From Sphingomonas hankookensis (GTDB lineage Bacteria; Pseudomonadota; Alphaproteobacteria; Sphingomonadales; Sphingomonadaceae): a stretch of 64,000 nt of DNA. The stretch is taken from NCBI RefSeq assembly GCF_001619955.1, contig NZ_LQQO01000063.1, forward strand, positions 62,001 through 126,000, written 5' to 3'. Below, one piece after another: positions 27,226 to 36,985 of the stretch. The notes below the pieces were generated by a model. The model was not told the DNA's origin. It searched no databases and saw only the letters and a program-made list of their open reading frames with translations. The position numbers and the translations under genes were made by a program. How positions within the stretch are numbered: position 1 is the first letter of the stretch; each line of letters begins with the position of its first letter.

Positions 27226-27490
27226 CCGGGCCTTTCCCGAGTCGCGCAGCGGCATCGTCGTCGATCGAGTCGCACCGTAATCGGGCGGCGGAGCCGTAGC
27301 GTTCGCGCGACGTAAAAATATTTGTGTATCGGCAACGGCGTTCGATCCCGCAAAATGCGCGCTATGCTCTTGTTAGCGCTGCCATTCGTGACTCGAGCCC
27401 CGGTCGCGGCCGCCTGTTGCGACCCGTTCGCTTAAATCGATCTTAATCACGTTCTGCGACGACGGTCTCCTGTTTGGGGGCCGACATCGT
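27226..27490. other. non-coding leader of the chemotaxis operon
   Basis: 265 bp without a gene between the gltA operon and the STAS gene. It contains AT-rich patches (around 27312-27325 and 27432-27450) that stand out from the GC-rich surroundings and would suit a promoter. No sigma28 or sigma54 consensus could be assigned. GGGGG at 27477-27481 can serve as the ribosome-binding site for the first gene. Confidence 0.5.
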
Positions 27491-27799
27491 ATGACTTCTA
27501 CCTTCTTCCTTCCTGCCGGTCTGGCGATGCCATCGATTGCAACGGTGGCCGAGGAACTGCGTGCGCAGCCGCTCGGCGGTGAGGTCGTGCTCGACGCATC
27601 GGCCCTGACCGCGCCCGACCTCAGCGTCGTCCAACTCCTTCTCAGCCTTCGTGCCGAAGCCAGGTCGCAGGGCGGCGATGTCCGCCTGTCCGCGCCGGCC
27701 GGCGAGGCGCTGACCGCCCTTCTCCATCGCGGCGGCTTCACCGACGCGATGAGCCCCGACGACAACGCCTTCTGGTTCCACGGAGTCCCGCTGCAATGA
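27491..27799 (+). CDS. STAS-domain protein of the chemotaxis operon
   Basis: A 102-residue single STAS domain. The strand-loop-helix VVLDASALTAPDLSVVQLLLSLRAEARSQG corresponds to the conserved STAS segment with a Ser/Thr in the phosphorylatable loop position. RLSAPAGEALTALLHRGGFTDAM follows. First gene of the chemotaxis operon, overlapping cheY by 4 nt. Small STAS proteins occur in front of cheY-cheA in several alphaproteobacterial chemotaxis operons, where their role is not settled. Family sure, function inferred. Confidence 0.8.
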   Translation: MTSTFFLPAGLAMPSIATVAEELRAQPLGGEVVLDASALTAPDLSVVQLLLSLRAEARSQGGDVRLSAPAGEALTALLHRGGFTDAMSPDDNAFWFHGVPLQ

Positions 27800-28164
27800 C
27801 TGCTTCCATTCTCGCCGTTGATGATTCCGCCAGCCTGCGCATGGCGATCCGCATCGCCCTGACCGGCGCGGGCTATACCGTGACCGAAGCCGGAGACGGC
27901 GTGGAGGGTCTGGCCAAGGCCACGTCGACCAAGTTCGACATGATCGTGACCGACCTGAACATGCCGAACATGGACGGACTGTCGATGATCCGCGAACTGC
28001 GCAAGCAGCCGGCGCAGGCCGGCGTGCCGATCATCTTCCTGACCACCGAATCCGATCCGGAAATGAAGAACCAGGCAAAGGCCGCCGGCGCGACCGGCTG
28101 GCTGGTCAAGCCGTTCGTTCCGGATCAGCTGGTGAAGGTCGCGCGCAAGGTCCTTGGCCGGTGA
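27796..28164 (+). CDS. cheY: chemotaxis response regulator CheY
   Basis: A 122-residue stand-alone receiver domain. Acidic pocket DD at residues 9-10, phospho-acceptor Asp at 53 (MIVTDLNMPNMDG), Thr in FLTTES and the invariant Lys in GWLVKPF are all present. It carries the phosphoryl group from CheA to the flagellar motor or acts as a phosphate sink. Overlaps the STAS gene and cheA by 4 nt each. Confidence 0.93.
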   Translation: MTASILAVDDSASLRMAIRIALTGAGYTVTEAGDGVEGLAKATSTKFDMIVTDLNMPNMDGLSMIRELRKQPAQAGVPIIFLTTESDPEMKNQAKAAGATGWLVKPFVPDQLVKVARKVLGR

Positions 28165-30125
28165 GCGGCGACGATCCGATCGCCGCCTTCCGCGTGGAGG
28201 CGGGCGAGGTGCTGGATCAGGTCGAACAGGGGCTGCTCGACCTCGGGCACGACCTTGGCAATGCCGATCTGGTCAACGCCGTCTTCCGCGGGCTGCACAC
28301 GCTGAAGGGCTCGGGCGCGATGTTCGGCTTCGATGCACTCGCCGGCTTCACCCATCACTGCGAAACCGCCTTCGACCGCGTGCGCAAGGGGCAGGTTCCG
28401 GCGACCGCCGGGCTGGTCGCGGTCATCCTGTCGGCGCAGGACCATATGCGTGCGCTGGTCGACGGTGACGCCCCCAAGGCGGAAGGCGACGCGATCCTCG
28501 CCCGCTTGCAGGCGGCGATCGACGAGGCATCGGGCGTCACTTCCGCTGCCGCCCCGACGGCTGCCCGCACCGGCTGGACCGTGTCGTTCAAGCTGCCGGT
28601 CGACGCCATGGCCAACGGCACCAATCCGCTGATGCTGCTCGACGAATTGCGCGAGCTGGGCGACTGCACCGTCGTCGCGCGGACCGACGCCATCCCGCCG
28701 CCGTCGCAGCTGGTCCCCACCGAATGCCATGTCGGCTGGGACGTCACGCTGATCGGCGACATCAAGCGCGACGATATCGAGGACGTGTTCATCTTCGTGA
28801 TGGACGACATGGACCTGACCATCGAACCGCTGGCGGTCGAGGGTGAGGAAGCGCCCATCGCCGAAACACCGGCCGTCGTCGAAGAACCCGTCGTCGCCAT
28901 GGCCGCCACCGCCAGTGCCGACGGCCCCGCCGCCCGCTCGACCGCCAAGGCCGAGGAAAGCGTCCGCGTCCCCGCCGGCCGTCTCGACGCGCTGATGGAC
29001 CGCGTCGGCGAACTGGTGATCGCGCAGAGCCGCCTCTCGCAGCTTGCCGACCATGGACAGGACCTCGTGCTGCGCTCGGTCTCCGAGGAGATCGAGCGGC
29101 TGGCCGGCGAACTGCGCGAAACCATGATGGTGCTGCGCATGGTCCCGGTCGGATCGCTGTTCTCGCGCTTCCGCCGCCTGATCCACGACCTGTCGCGCGA
29201 TACCGGCAAGACGATCGAGTTCGAGACCGAAGGCGAAGCGACCGAGGTCGACAAGACCGTGATCGAACGCCTGTTCGACCCGATGGTCCACCTGATCCGC
29301 AACAGCTGCGACCACGGCCTCGAAACGCCCGAGGACCGCGCCGCCGTCGGCAAGCCCGCCGCCGGCACCGTCCGCCTCGCCGCGCATCAGGCCGGAGGTG
29401 AGGTCGTCATCACCATCCGCGACGACGGCCGGGGCATCAACCGCGCCCGCGTCCGTGCGAAGGCGGAAGCGAACGGCCTGATCCAGCCCGACCAGGCGCT
29501 CACCGACCACGAACTGCTCCAGATGATCTTCGCGCCCGGTTTCTCGACCGCCGCGACCGTCACCAACCTGTCGGGCCGCGGCGTCGGCATGGACGTGGTG
29601 AAGCGCACGATCGAAGGGTTGCGCGGATCGATCGACGTCCAGTCGACCGAAGGCGAAGGATCGCTGATCGCGCTGCGCATTCCGCTGACGCTGGCGATCA
29701 TCGACGGCCTGCTCGTGCGGGTCGGCACCGGCCGCTACGTCATCCCGCTGACCGCGGTCGAGGAGTGCATCGAGCTGTCGCTGGAAGACGACATGCGCCA
29801 TCGCGGCCGCAGCCTCATCACGCTGCGCGAAAAGCTGGTGCCGTTCCTGCGCCTGCGCGAACTGTTCGCGACCGACACCCGGCCGGACCCGTTCCAGAAG
29901 ATCGTGGTCGTCGCCACGCCGATGGGCCGCGTCGGGCTGGTCGTCGACCAGATCATCGGCAACCACCAGACGGTGATCAAGCCGATGTCGGCGCTTCACC
30001 GCGACGCCACCACCTTTGCCGGCGCAACGATCCTCGGCGATGGCGAGGTCGCGCTGATCCTCGACATCGCCCAGCTCATCGCGCTCGGCCAGCCTCGTGA
30101 GGAGACGCTGCGTGCAGCCGGATGA
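28161..30125 (+). CDS. cheA: chemotaxis histidine kinase CheA
   Basis: A 654-residue CheA starting at GTG 28161, which overlaps the cheY stop (GTGA). Domains in order: Hpt with phospho-His at residue 46 (FRGLHTLKGSGAMFGF); a regulator-binding segment about 130-225; dimerisation helices from VPAGRLDALMDRVGELVIAQ; HATPase with HLIRNSCDHGLE, IRDDGRGI and SGRGVGMDVVK; and a C-terminal CheW-like domain from about residue 510. All catalytic elements look intact. It phosphorylates CheY and CheB in response to the receptors encoded downstream. Confidence 0.95.
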   Translation: MSGDDPIAAFRVEAGEVLDQVEQGLLDLGHDLGNADLVNAVFRGLHTLKGSGAMFGFDALAGFTHHCETAFDRVRKGQVPATAGLVAVILSAQDHMRALVDGDAPKAEGDAILARLQAAIDEASGVTSAAAPTAARTGWTVSFKLPVDAMANGTNPLMLLDELRELGDCTVVARTDAIPPPSQLVPTECHVGWDVTLIGDIKRDDIEDVFIFVMDDMDLTIEPLAVEGEEAPIAETPAVVEEPVVAMAATASADGPAARSTAKAEESVRVPAGRLDALMDRVGELVIAQSRLSQLADHGQDLVLRSVSEEIERLAGELRETMMVLRMVPVGSLFSRFRRLIHDLSRDTGKTIEFETEGEATEVDKTVIERLFDPMVHLIRNSCDHGLETPEDRAAVGKPAAGTVRLAAHQAGGEVVITIRDDGRGINRARVRAKAEANGLIQPDQALTDHELLQMIFAPGFSTAATVTNLSGRGVGMDVVKRTIEGLRGSIDVQSTEGEGSLIALRIPLTLAIIDGLLVRVGTGRYVIPLTAVEECIELSLEDDMRHRGRSLITLREKLVPFLRLRELFATDTRPDPFQKIVVVATPMGRVGLVVDQIIGNHQTVIKPMSALHRDATTFAGATILGDGEVALILDIAQLIALGQPREETLRAAG

Positions 30126-30636
30126 ACAACGCCAGGCGGGGGGCCTGGTCCCGTGGAACAGCGACCGCCAGCTCGAGGTGCTGGTTTTCGACTTGGGGGG
30201 TCAAAGCTTCGCGCTCGAGGCGGTGCTGGTCCGCGAAATCCTCGACATGATGCCCGAAACGCGGGTGCCCGGCGCACCCGATCTGGTCGGCCATGTCATC
30301 AACTTTCGCGGGCGGATCATTCCGCTGGCCGACCTGCACCTCGCCTTCGGGATGCGCGTGCCGGAAACGACCAAGGACAGCCGCATCGTCGTGATCGAGG
30401 CGGAGCTCGGCGGCGAGCCGACCATCCTCGGCCTGCGCACCGACAAGGTGCACGAGGTCGCGACCTTTTCGGCCGCCCATAGCGAGGACGCGCCGGTCGT
30501 CGGCCTGCGCTGGCGCCGCGAACATGTCCGCACGCTGATCCGGCATGGCGACGACGATATCGTCGTCCTGCCCGACCTGAATGCGATTTTCCAATCGATC
30601 ACGCGCGGCGACGTCGCGGGGACGTCGATCCACTAA
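30112..30636 (+). CDS. cheW: chemotaxis coupling protein CheW (copy 1)
   Basis: A 174-residue CheW-domain adaptor linking receptors to CheA: VLVFDLGGQSFALEAVLVREIL, PGAPDLVGHVINFRGRIIPLADL and LGLRTDKVHEVATF. GTG 30112 was chosen because GAGGAG lies 7 nt upstream; it overlaps the end of cheA by 14 nt. An upstream in-frame GTG at 30097 has no such site. It shares the operon with a second, divergent CheW, so each may serve one of the two receptors. Confidence 0.92.
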   Translation: MQPDEQRQAGGLVPWNSDRQLEVLVFDLGGQSFALEAVLVREILDMMPETRVPGAPDLVGHVINFRGRIIPLADLHLAFGMRVPETTKDSRIVVIEAELGGEPTILGLRTDKVHEVATFSAAHSEDAPVVGLRWRREHVRTLIRHGDDDIVVLPDLNAIFQSITRGDVAGTSIH

Positions 30637-30646
30637 CATTCCATTT

Positions 30647-30655
30647 GGGGGGGGG
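30647..30655 (+). repeat. nine-G homopolymer at the MCP ribosome-binding site
   Basis: Nine consecutive G lie 5 nt before the ATG of the membrane chemoreceptor, replacing a normal Shine-Dalgarno sequence. Length change by slippage would alter spacing of the only visible ribosome-binding site. Confidence 0.7.
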
Positions 30656-30660
30656 TCTCC

Positions 30661-32454
30661 ATGCGTGCAACGATCAAGGTTAAATTGGCCGCCACCTTTG
30701 CTGCCGTCATCATACTGCTCGCCGTCGTCATCGGCGTCGGCATCAACAAGATGAGCACACTGAACACCGCGATCAGCGATGTTATCGCCGGTCCGGCGCG
30801 CCAGTCGCTGACGGCGCAGCAGATCGATACCGAACAGAGCCAGGCGCTGGCGGATCAGCAGTCGCTGATCCTCAACACCGACGCCAGCCGGATGCAGGGC
30901 TATTATGACGCGGTAGTTGCCGGCGAAGGCCGCGTGGACAAACTGATCGCCGAGGGACAGTCGCTCGCGTCCGAGAGCGGCAAGCCCTACTGGGTCGAAG
31001 TCGCCAAGAGCTGGACCGAACTCAAGCCCGTTTTCGACCGCATCCGCGACATGGGCAAGGCGAACCAGAACGAGGAGGCCACGCGACTGTCGAACGAGGT
31101 GCAGGTTCCGCTGCTCAAGAAGATGAACGCCAGCGTCGATCGGCTCACCGATTTCCAGAGCGCGAACATGAAGGAAGCCGACGAGGCGACCAACGTGCTC
31201 TACGCCGAAAGCCGCATGGTCCTGGTCGTCACCGGCATCATCGCCTTCGTCATCGCCGTGCTCGGTGCCGTCTGGATTTCGCTGACCGTCTCGCGCGGCC
31301 TGAAGCGCATTACCGTTGCGCTGGACGCGGTTGCCATCGGCGACCTCGACAACGAAGTCACCGTCACGTCGAACGACGAGATCAAGGACCTGGTTGATAC
31401 CGTCAACCGCATGACCGGTTCGCTGCGCAAGTCGGCGACGCTGGCCGACACCATCGCACAGGGCGACCTGACGGTCAGCCACACCCCGCTGTCGGACAAG
31501 GACAAGCTGGGCCATGCGCTGGTGACGATGGTCGAACGCCTGCGCAATGTCGTCGGTGACGCATCGGGTGCGGCCGACAATGTCGCCGCTGGCAGCCAGC
31601 AGCTCTCCGCCTCGTCGGAACAGGTGAGCCAGGGCGCGACCGAACAGGCCGCCGCTGCCGAAGAAGCATCCGCTTCGATGGAAGAGATGGCCGCCAACAT
31701 CAAACAGAATGCCGACAATGCCGCCCAGACGGAGAAGATCGCGCGCCAGTCGTCGAAGGACGCCGAGGCGAGCGGCGTCGCGGTCGACCGTGCGGTCGGT
31801 GCGATGCGGGTCATCGCCGAGAAGATCGGCATCGTGCAGGAAATCGCCCGCCAGACCGACCTGCTGGCGCTGAACGCGGCGGTCGAGGCGGCACGTGCCG
31901 GCGAACATGGCCGGGGCTTCGCGGTCGTCGCATCGGAAGTCCGCAAGCTGGCCGAACGCAGCCAGACCGCCGCTGCCGAAATCAGCGCGGTGTCGGGCGA
32001 CACGGTGCAGGCCGCGGCACAGGCAGGCGAGATGCTGACCAAGCTGGTCCCCGACATCCGCCGGACCGCCGAACTGGTCGCAGAGATCAGCGCCGCATGC
32101 CGCGAACAGGATATCGGCGCAGCACAGATCAACCAGGCGCTGCAACAGCTCGACACCGTCACGCAGCAGAACGCGTCGGCATCCGAACAGATCACCTCGA
32201 CCTCCGAGGAACTGGCGGGTCAGGCGAACGAACTGCAGCAGAGCATCGCCTTCTTCCGCGTCGAACATGCCCATGGCAACCGCCGTCCGGCGGCCACCCG
32301 CAAGCCGGCGGCACCACGGGCGAAGGCCCCCGCCGCCAGCCGCGCCAAGCCCAACTCGGTCGCCGACCAGCAGGCCCGCGCACGCGGCTTCGCACTCGAC
32401 CTGACGCAAGGCGGGCCCGACAGCGACGACGCTGCCTTTGGAGAAGCCGCATGA
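30661..32454 (+). CDS. methyl-accepting chemotaxis protein, membrane-bound (4-helix sensor)
   Basis: A 597-residue receptor. TM1 is about residues 8-27. A helical periplasmic sensor of about 155 residues resembles the 4HB_MCP type (repeated A/Q/L heptads, no cysteine). TM2 is about 186-209, then a HAMP ([21 protein letters not shown]). The signalling hairpin has its tip in [20 protein letters not shown] then [21 protein letters not shown] basic/Pro-Ala linker precedes the tail [11 protein letters not shown]...AAFGEAA, also found on the second receptor here. The ligand is unknown. The ribosome-binding site is a nine-G run. Confidence 0.93.
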   Translation: MRATIKVKLAATFAAVIILLAVVIGVGINKMSTLNTAISDVIAGPARQSLTAQQIDTEQSQALADQQSLILNTDASRMQGYYDAVVAGEGRVDKLIAEGQSLASESGKPYWVEVAKSWTELKPVFDRIRDMGKANQNEEATRLSNEVQVPLLKKMNASVDRLTDFQSANMKEADEATNVLYAESRMVLVVTGIIAFVIAVLGAVWISLTVSRGLKRITVALDAVAIGDLDNEVTVTSNDEIKDLVDTVNRMTGSLRKSATLADTIAQGDLTVSHTPLSDKDKLGHALVTMVERLRNVVGDASGAADNVAAGSQQLSASSEQVSQGATEQAAAAEEASASMEEMAANIKQNADNAAQTEKIARQSSKDAEASGVAVDRAVGAMRVIAEKIGIVQEIARQTDLLALNAAVEAARAGEHGRGFAVVASEVRKLAERSQTAAAEISAVSGDTVQAAAQAGEMLTKLVPDIRRTAELVAEISAACREQDIGAAQINQALQQLDTVTQQNASASEQITSTSEELAGQANELQQSIAFFRVEHAHGNRRPAATRKPAAPRAKAPAASRAKPNSVADQQARARGFALDLTQGGPDSDDAAFGEAA

Positions 32455-32930
32455 CCGACAAGACGCCGATGCAGGTCGTGACCTTCGGCCTGGGTGAGGA
32501 AGTGTTCGCGGTTCCGGTGACCATGGTCCGCGAAATCCTCGACTATCGCCCCGCCTTTCGCGTGCCGAACGGCCCGGCCTGGATGCTCGGCATCACCGAT
32601 GTCCGGGGACAGGGTGTGCCGATGATCGACCTGCGGATGCGGCTGGGGCTCAGCGCGGTCGAACCGACGCTGGCGACCCGGGTGCTGATCGTCGACGTGA
32701 TACTGGCCGACCGGATGCTGTCGCTGGGCCTGGTGGTCGACCGGGTGATCGCGGTCGCGACCTTCGAACGCGAACGGCTCGAAGCCGCGCCGGACATCGG
32801 GCTGCGCTGGCGGTCCGACTATATTGCCGGCGTCGTCCGTGAAGCCGATGGCTTCGTCGTCATCATCGACGCAGCGCAGGTCTTCTCCAACGACGACGGC
32901 GCGATCGCGACCCTCGCCACCGCCGCCTGA
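32451..32930 (+). CDS. chemotaxis coupling protein CheW (copy 2)
   Basis: A 159-residue CheW-domain protein: [46 protein letters not shown] and [14 protein letters not shown]. Its ATG overlaps the stop of the membrane receptor by 4 nt; longer in-frame starts inside the receptor gene are rejected. About the same domain length as the first CheW but clearly diverged, so it is probably a specialised adaptor rather than a recent copy. Confidence 0.92.
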   Translation: MTDKTPMQVVTFGLGEEVFAVPVTMVREILDYRPAFRVPNGPAWMLGITDVRGQGVPMIDLRMRLGLSAVEPTLATRVLIVDVILADRMLSLGLVVDRVIAVATFERERLEAAPDIGLRWRSDYIAGVVREADGFVVIIDAAQVFSNDDGAIATLATAA

Positions 32931-33023
32931 CCTGCCCCGCGCCGCGTCCGCCGGACGGATGCGGCGCGGACAGACGCCCGACCGACCACGGCCTGGACAA
33001 CCATAATAATAAGGATGCCATTC

Positions 33024-34943
33024 ATGTCGCTGCTGTCGCACTTCAACCGCACGTCCCGGCCCGCCGCGGCGATCGCGGAAATCCATGCGCTGACCCGATC
33101 GATCGCCGCCGGCGATCTGTCGCAGCGCCTGCGCGAGGACGTCGCGACCGACGAGGCGCGCGAGCTGCTGGCGGCGGTCAACGCACTGCTCGACACGGCG
33201 CTGGGTCCGGTCGCGCGGCTGGAAGTGGCGATGGTCCATGTCCTCACCGAACATGATCGCGGCGACATCGACGTCATGCTTGCGCCCGATACGTTCCCCG
33301 GCGACGTCGGCCGGATCGCGGATCAGGTGAACCGACTGGTCGGCGCCCATATCGACACCAAGAAGGCGGCAATGGGCTGCGTCCGCGAACTGGCGAACGG
33401 CCATTTCGACGCGCCCTTCGCCTCGCTGCCGGGCAAGAAGGCGTTCATCAACGGCGCGATCGAGACGCTGCGCGGCAATCTGCGCACGCTGATCGCCGAA
33501 ATGAACCACATGTCGGCCGAACATGATCGCGGCGACATCGACGTACAGGTCGCGGCCGACAAATTCCCCGGCGATTTCGCCACGATGGCGACCGGCATCA
33601 ATACCATGGTCGCCGGCCATATCGCGGTGAAGAAGAAGGCGATGGCCTGTATCAAGGCATTTGGGGAGGGCGATTTCGAAGCAACGCTCGAACCCTTCCC
33701 CGGTAAGAAGGCGTTCATCAACGACACCATCGAAACGCTCCGCCGCAACTTCAAGGAAATCTCGGGCGAGATCCAGCGCCTGATCGGTGCCGCGACCGCC
33801 GGACAGCTTGGTGAGCGGGGCGACGCCACCCGGTTCGCGGGCGATTATGCCGCGATCATCGCCGGCATCAACGGCATGCTCGACGCGATCATCCTGCCGA
33901 TTGCCGAGGGTAACCGCGTGCTCGACCGCGTCAGCACCGGCGACCTGACCGGGCGCGTCGACATTGCGTGCGACGGCGATCATCAGCGGATGAAGGACGC
34001 GATCAACCGTCTGGTCGACAATCTGTCGCACTTCGCGGGCGAGGTCGCCTTCGCTTCGGATCAGGTCGCCTCGGGCAGCCAGCAGCTCTCCGCCGCGGCC
34101 GAACAGGTGAGCCAGGGCGCGACCGAACAGGCCGCCGCCGCCGAACAGGCATCGTCGTCGATGGAGGAGATGGCGGCGAACATCAAACAGAATGCCGACA
34201 ATGCCGCCCAGACCGAAAAGATCGCGCGCCAGTCGTCGAAGGACGCCGAAACGAGCGGCATCGCGGTCGATCGCGCGGTAGGTGCGATGCGGACCATCGT
34301 CGAAAAGATCGGCATCGTGCAGGAAATCGCGCGTCAAACCGATCTGCTGGCGCTGAACGCAGCGGTGGAGGCGGCGCGCGCCGGCGAACATGGTCGCGGC
34401 TTCGCGGTCGTCGCGGCCGAAGTCCGCAAGCTCGCCGAACGCAGCCAGAACGCCGCCGCCGAAATCAACGCGGTTTCGTCCGACACGGTCAAGGCCGCGG
34501 GTGAGGCGGGCGAGATGCTCGCCCGGCTGGTGCCCGACATTCGCCGGACCGCCGAACTGGTGTCGGAAATCAGCGCCGCGTGCCGCGAACAGGATATCGG
34601 CGCATCGCAGATCAACCAGGCGCTGCAACAACTCGACACGGTGACGCAGCAGAACGCCTCCGCCTCGGACGAGATTTCGTCGACCGCCGATCAGCTGGCC
34701 GGCCAGGCCGAAGAGCTTCAGGCCAGCATCGCCTTCTTCCAGCTTGCCGAAGGGGCAACGGCGCCCGCCCCGGTCGTCCGTCCCGCCAAGGCGAAACCTG
34801 CCAAGGCGATCAAGGCCAAGCCTGCGCCCAAGGCCCGTCGCGGCAGCATCGCCGACCAGCAGTCCCGCGTACGCGGCTTCGCGCTCGACCTGTCGCAGGG
34901 CGGCAGCGACGACGAAGACGCCGACTTCGGTCGGGCGGCCTGA
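33024..34943 (+). CDS. soluble methyl-accepting chemotaxis protein with repeated HAMP-like units
   Basis: A 639-residue receptor with no transmembrane segment, so cytoplasmic. It opens with a HAMP-like unit ([14 protein letters not shown]). Two tandem copies of a 90-residue module follow (residues 74-150 and 164-240; each has EHDRGDIDV, then [12 protein letters not shown] and IETLR), then another HAMP ([14 protein letters not shown]). The signalling hairpin from about residue 350 is almost identical to that of the upstream receptor. The C-terminal tail [11 protein letters not shown]...ADFGRAA is shared with that receptor. ATG 33024 was chosen because AAGG lies 9 nt upstream, whereas it abuts the ATG at 33015. 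Confidence 0.92.
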   Translation: MSLLSHFNRTSRPAAAIAEIHALTRSIAAGDLSQRLREDVATDEARELLAAVNALLDTALGPVARLEVAMVHVLTEHDRGDIDVMLAPDTFPGDVGRIADQVNRLVGAHIDTKKAAMGCVRELANGHFDAPFASLPGKKAFINGAIETLRGNLRTLIAEMNHMSAEHDRGDIDVQVAADKFPGDFATMATGINTMVAGHIAVKKKAMACIKAFGEGDFEATLEPFPGKKAFINDTIETLRRNFKEISGEIQRLIGAATAGQLGERGDATRFAGDYAAIIAGINGMLDAIILPIAEGNRVLDRVSTGDLTGRVDIACDGDHQRMKDAINRLVDNLSHFAGEVAFASDQVASGSQQLSAAAEQVSQGATEQAAAAEQASSSMEEMAANIKQNADNAAQTEKIARQSSKDAETSGIAVDRAVGAMRTIVEKIGIVQEIARQTDLLALNAAVEAARAGEHGRGFAVVAAEVRKLAERSQNAAAEINAVSSDTVKAAGEAGEMLARLVPDIRRTAELVSEISAACREQDIGASQINQALQQLDTVTQQNASASDEISSTADQLAGQAEELQASIAFFQLAEGATAPAPVVRPAKAKPAKAIKAKPAPKARRGSIADQQSRVRGFALDLSQGGSDDEDADFGRAA

Positions 34944-35016
34944 CCGCCGCACCGCCCTTCTCCCTGCTCCGACGACGTGACCGTCGCCGCCACGTCGATC
35001 GAATGGAACCCGCCCT

Positions 35017-35865
35017 ATGTCCGCCTTGCCCGCCCCCTCCCCCGATCTCGACCGGCTCAGCCCGCACAAGTTCGCGAAGCTGTCGGCGCTGATCTATGAC
35101 AAGACCGGCATCAAGATGCCCGCGACCAAGGTCACGATGCTGCAAGGGCGGCTGCAACGGCGGCTGCGCGAAGTCGGCATCGCGACGCTGGATGCCTATT
35201 GCGACCATCTGTTCGACGGCAGCGCACATCCCGACGAGATCATCAACCTGATCAACGCGGTGACGACGAACAAGACCGACTTCTTTCGCGAACCCGGCCA
35301 TTTCGACTTCATGGCAAAGACCGCGCTGCCAACGCTGGCGGACAGCGGCCGGCGCCGCATCCGCGCGTGGAGCGCGGCCTGCTCGACCGGTGCCGAACCC
35401 TATACGATGGCGATGGTGCTCGACCAGTTCGCGCAGAAGAGCGGAGTGGACTATGGCATCCTCGCCACCGACATCGACACCACCGTCCTCGAAACCGCGC
35501 GGCGCGGCATATACCCGACCGAAATGGTCGAACCGGTGCCGGCGTCGCTGCGCCAGCGCTATGTCGCCGTCTCGCGCGATCGCAAGGCGAACCAGGTGCG
35601 GATGGTGCCGGCCCTGCGCTCGGCGATCGGTTTCGCGCGGCTGAACCTGATGGAGGAACGCTATCCGGTCGGCGAACCGATGGACCTCATCTTCTGCCGC
35701 AACGTGCTCATCTATTTCGACAAGGAGACGCAGGAGCGGGTCGTGCGCCGGCTGTGCGCCAATCTGCGGCCCGGCGGCTATCTGTTCCTCGGCCATTCGG
35801 AATCGATCGCCGGCATGGACCTGCCCGTCCGGACCGTCTCCTACACCGTCTTCACGAAAGACTGA
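35017..35865 (+). CDS. cheR: chemotaxis protein methyltransferase CheR
   Basis: A 282-residue S-adenosylmethionine-dependent methyltransferase that methylates receptor glutamates. The N-terminal helical domain ([17 protein letters not shown]) is followed by the loop [16 protein letters not shown], the SAM-binding [17 protein letters not shown] near residue 120, and [15 protein letters not shown] near 228. Followed 1 nt later by cheB, the opposing enzyme, so the two adaptation enzymes are co-expressed with their receptors. Confidence 0.95.
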   Translation: MSALPAPSPDLDRLSPHKFAKLSALIYDKTGIKMPATKVTMLQGRLQRRLREVGIATLDAYCDHLFDGSAHPDEIINLINAVTTNKTDFFREPGHFDFMAKTALPTLADSGRRRIRAWSAACSTGAEPYTMAMVLDQFAQKSGVDYGILATDIDTTVLETARRGIYPTEMVEPVPASLRQRYVAVSRDRKANQVRMVPALRSAIGFARLNLMEERYPVGEPMDLIFCRNVLIYFDKETQERVVRRLCANLRPGGYLFLGHSESIAGMDLPVRTVSYTVFTKD

Positions 35866-35866
35866 C

Positions 35867-36940
35867 ATGTCCAAGATCCGCGTCCTGATCATCGACGACA
35901 GCGCCAGCGTCCGCCAGGCGATGACGGCGATCCTGAGCGAAGACCCCGCGATCGAGGTGATTGCCGCCGCCGCCGACCCCTTCGCCGCCGCGCGCCACAT
36001 CCAGGAGGAAATTCCCGACGTCATCACGCTCGACGTCGAGATGCCCCGCATGGACGGCGTCACCTTCCTGCGCAAGCTGATGAGCCAGAAGCCGATCCCG
36101 GTCGTCATGTGCTCCTCGCTGGTCGAGGAAGGGTCGGAAACCCTGCTCCAGGCGCTGGAAGCCGGTGCGGTCGACGTCATCCTGAAGCCGCGCATGGGTG
36201 TCGCCGACCATCTGAACGACGCCAAGATGCGGATTCGCGAAACGGTGAAGGGCGCCGCCCGCGCCCGTGTCCGCACCCGCAGCGCCAGCCGGCTCAACTC
36301 GCCCGCCGCAAAGCTCACCGCCGATGCCGTGCTGCCGCCGCCGACCGGCCGGGCGATGAGCCGCACGACCGAGATGGTCGTCTGCATCGGCGCCTCGACC
36401 GGCGGGACCGAAGCGCTGCGCGAGGTGCTGGAGGCGTTGCCCGCCAACTCGCCCGGCATCGTCATCGTGCAGCACATGCCCGAAAGCTTCACACGCGCCT
36501 TCGCGAAGCGGCTGAACGGCCTGTGCCAGGTCGATGTGAAGGAGGCCGAGGATGGCGACACCGTCATGCGCGGCCACGTACTGATCGCGCCGGGCGGCCT
36601 GCGCCACATGATGCTGGAGCGGCAGGGCGCGCGCTATGTCGTGGCGATCAAGGAAGGCCCGCTGGTATCGCGCCATCGCCCGTCGGTCGACGTCCTGTTC
36701 CGCTCCGCCGCGCGCAACGCCGGGTCGAATGCGGTCGGGATCATCATGACCGGCATGGGCGACGACGGCGCGCGCGGGCTGCTCGAAATGAAACAGGCCG
36801 GCGCCCGCACCTTCGCGCAGGATGAAGCGACGTCGGTCGTGTTCGGCATGCCCAAGGAAGCCATCGCCCGTGGCGCTGCCGACCGGGTCGTCCCGCTCAG
36901 CGCCATCGCCCGCGAATTGTTGCAGGCGACCGCGCGATGA
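35867..36940 (+). CDS. cheB: chemotaxis response regulator protein-glutamate methylesterase CheB
   Basis: A 357-residue two-domain CheB. The receiver domain has DD at residues 10-11, phospho-Asp 56 ([13 protein letters not shown]) and KPRMG. After a basic linker the methylesterase/deamidase domain shows the catalytic triad: Ser177 in CIGASTGG, His203 in VQHMP and Asp300 in [11 protein letters not shown]. Removes methyl groups from receptors when phosphorylated by CheA. Length and all active residues are normal. Confidence 0.96.
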   Translation: MSKIRVLIIDDSASVRQAMTAILSEDPAIEVIAAAADPFAAARHIQEEIPDVITLDVEMPRMDGVTFLRKLMSQKPIPVVMCSSLVEEGSETLLQALEAGAVDVILKPRMGVADHLNDAKMRIRETVKGAARARVRTRSASRLNSPAAKLTADAVLPPPTGRAMSRTTEMVVCIGASTGGTEALREVLEALPANSPGIVIVQHMPESFTRAFAKRLNGLCQVDVKEAEDGDTVMRGHVLIAPGGLRHMMLERQGARYVVAIKEGPLVSRHRPSVDVLFRSAARNAGSNAVGIIMTGMGDDGARGLLEMKQAGARTFAQDEATSVVFGMPKEAIARGAADRVVPLSAIARELLQATAR

Positions 36941-36985
36941 TCGGTGCGCCCCGCCCCGCCCCCTTCTCCGTTCAGGACTGACGCC

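Noticed and set aside
28125..29999. A long minus-strand frame opposite cheA
   Set aside because: Antisense shadow of an intact cheA; no ribosome-binding site or recognisable motif.
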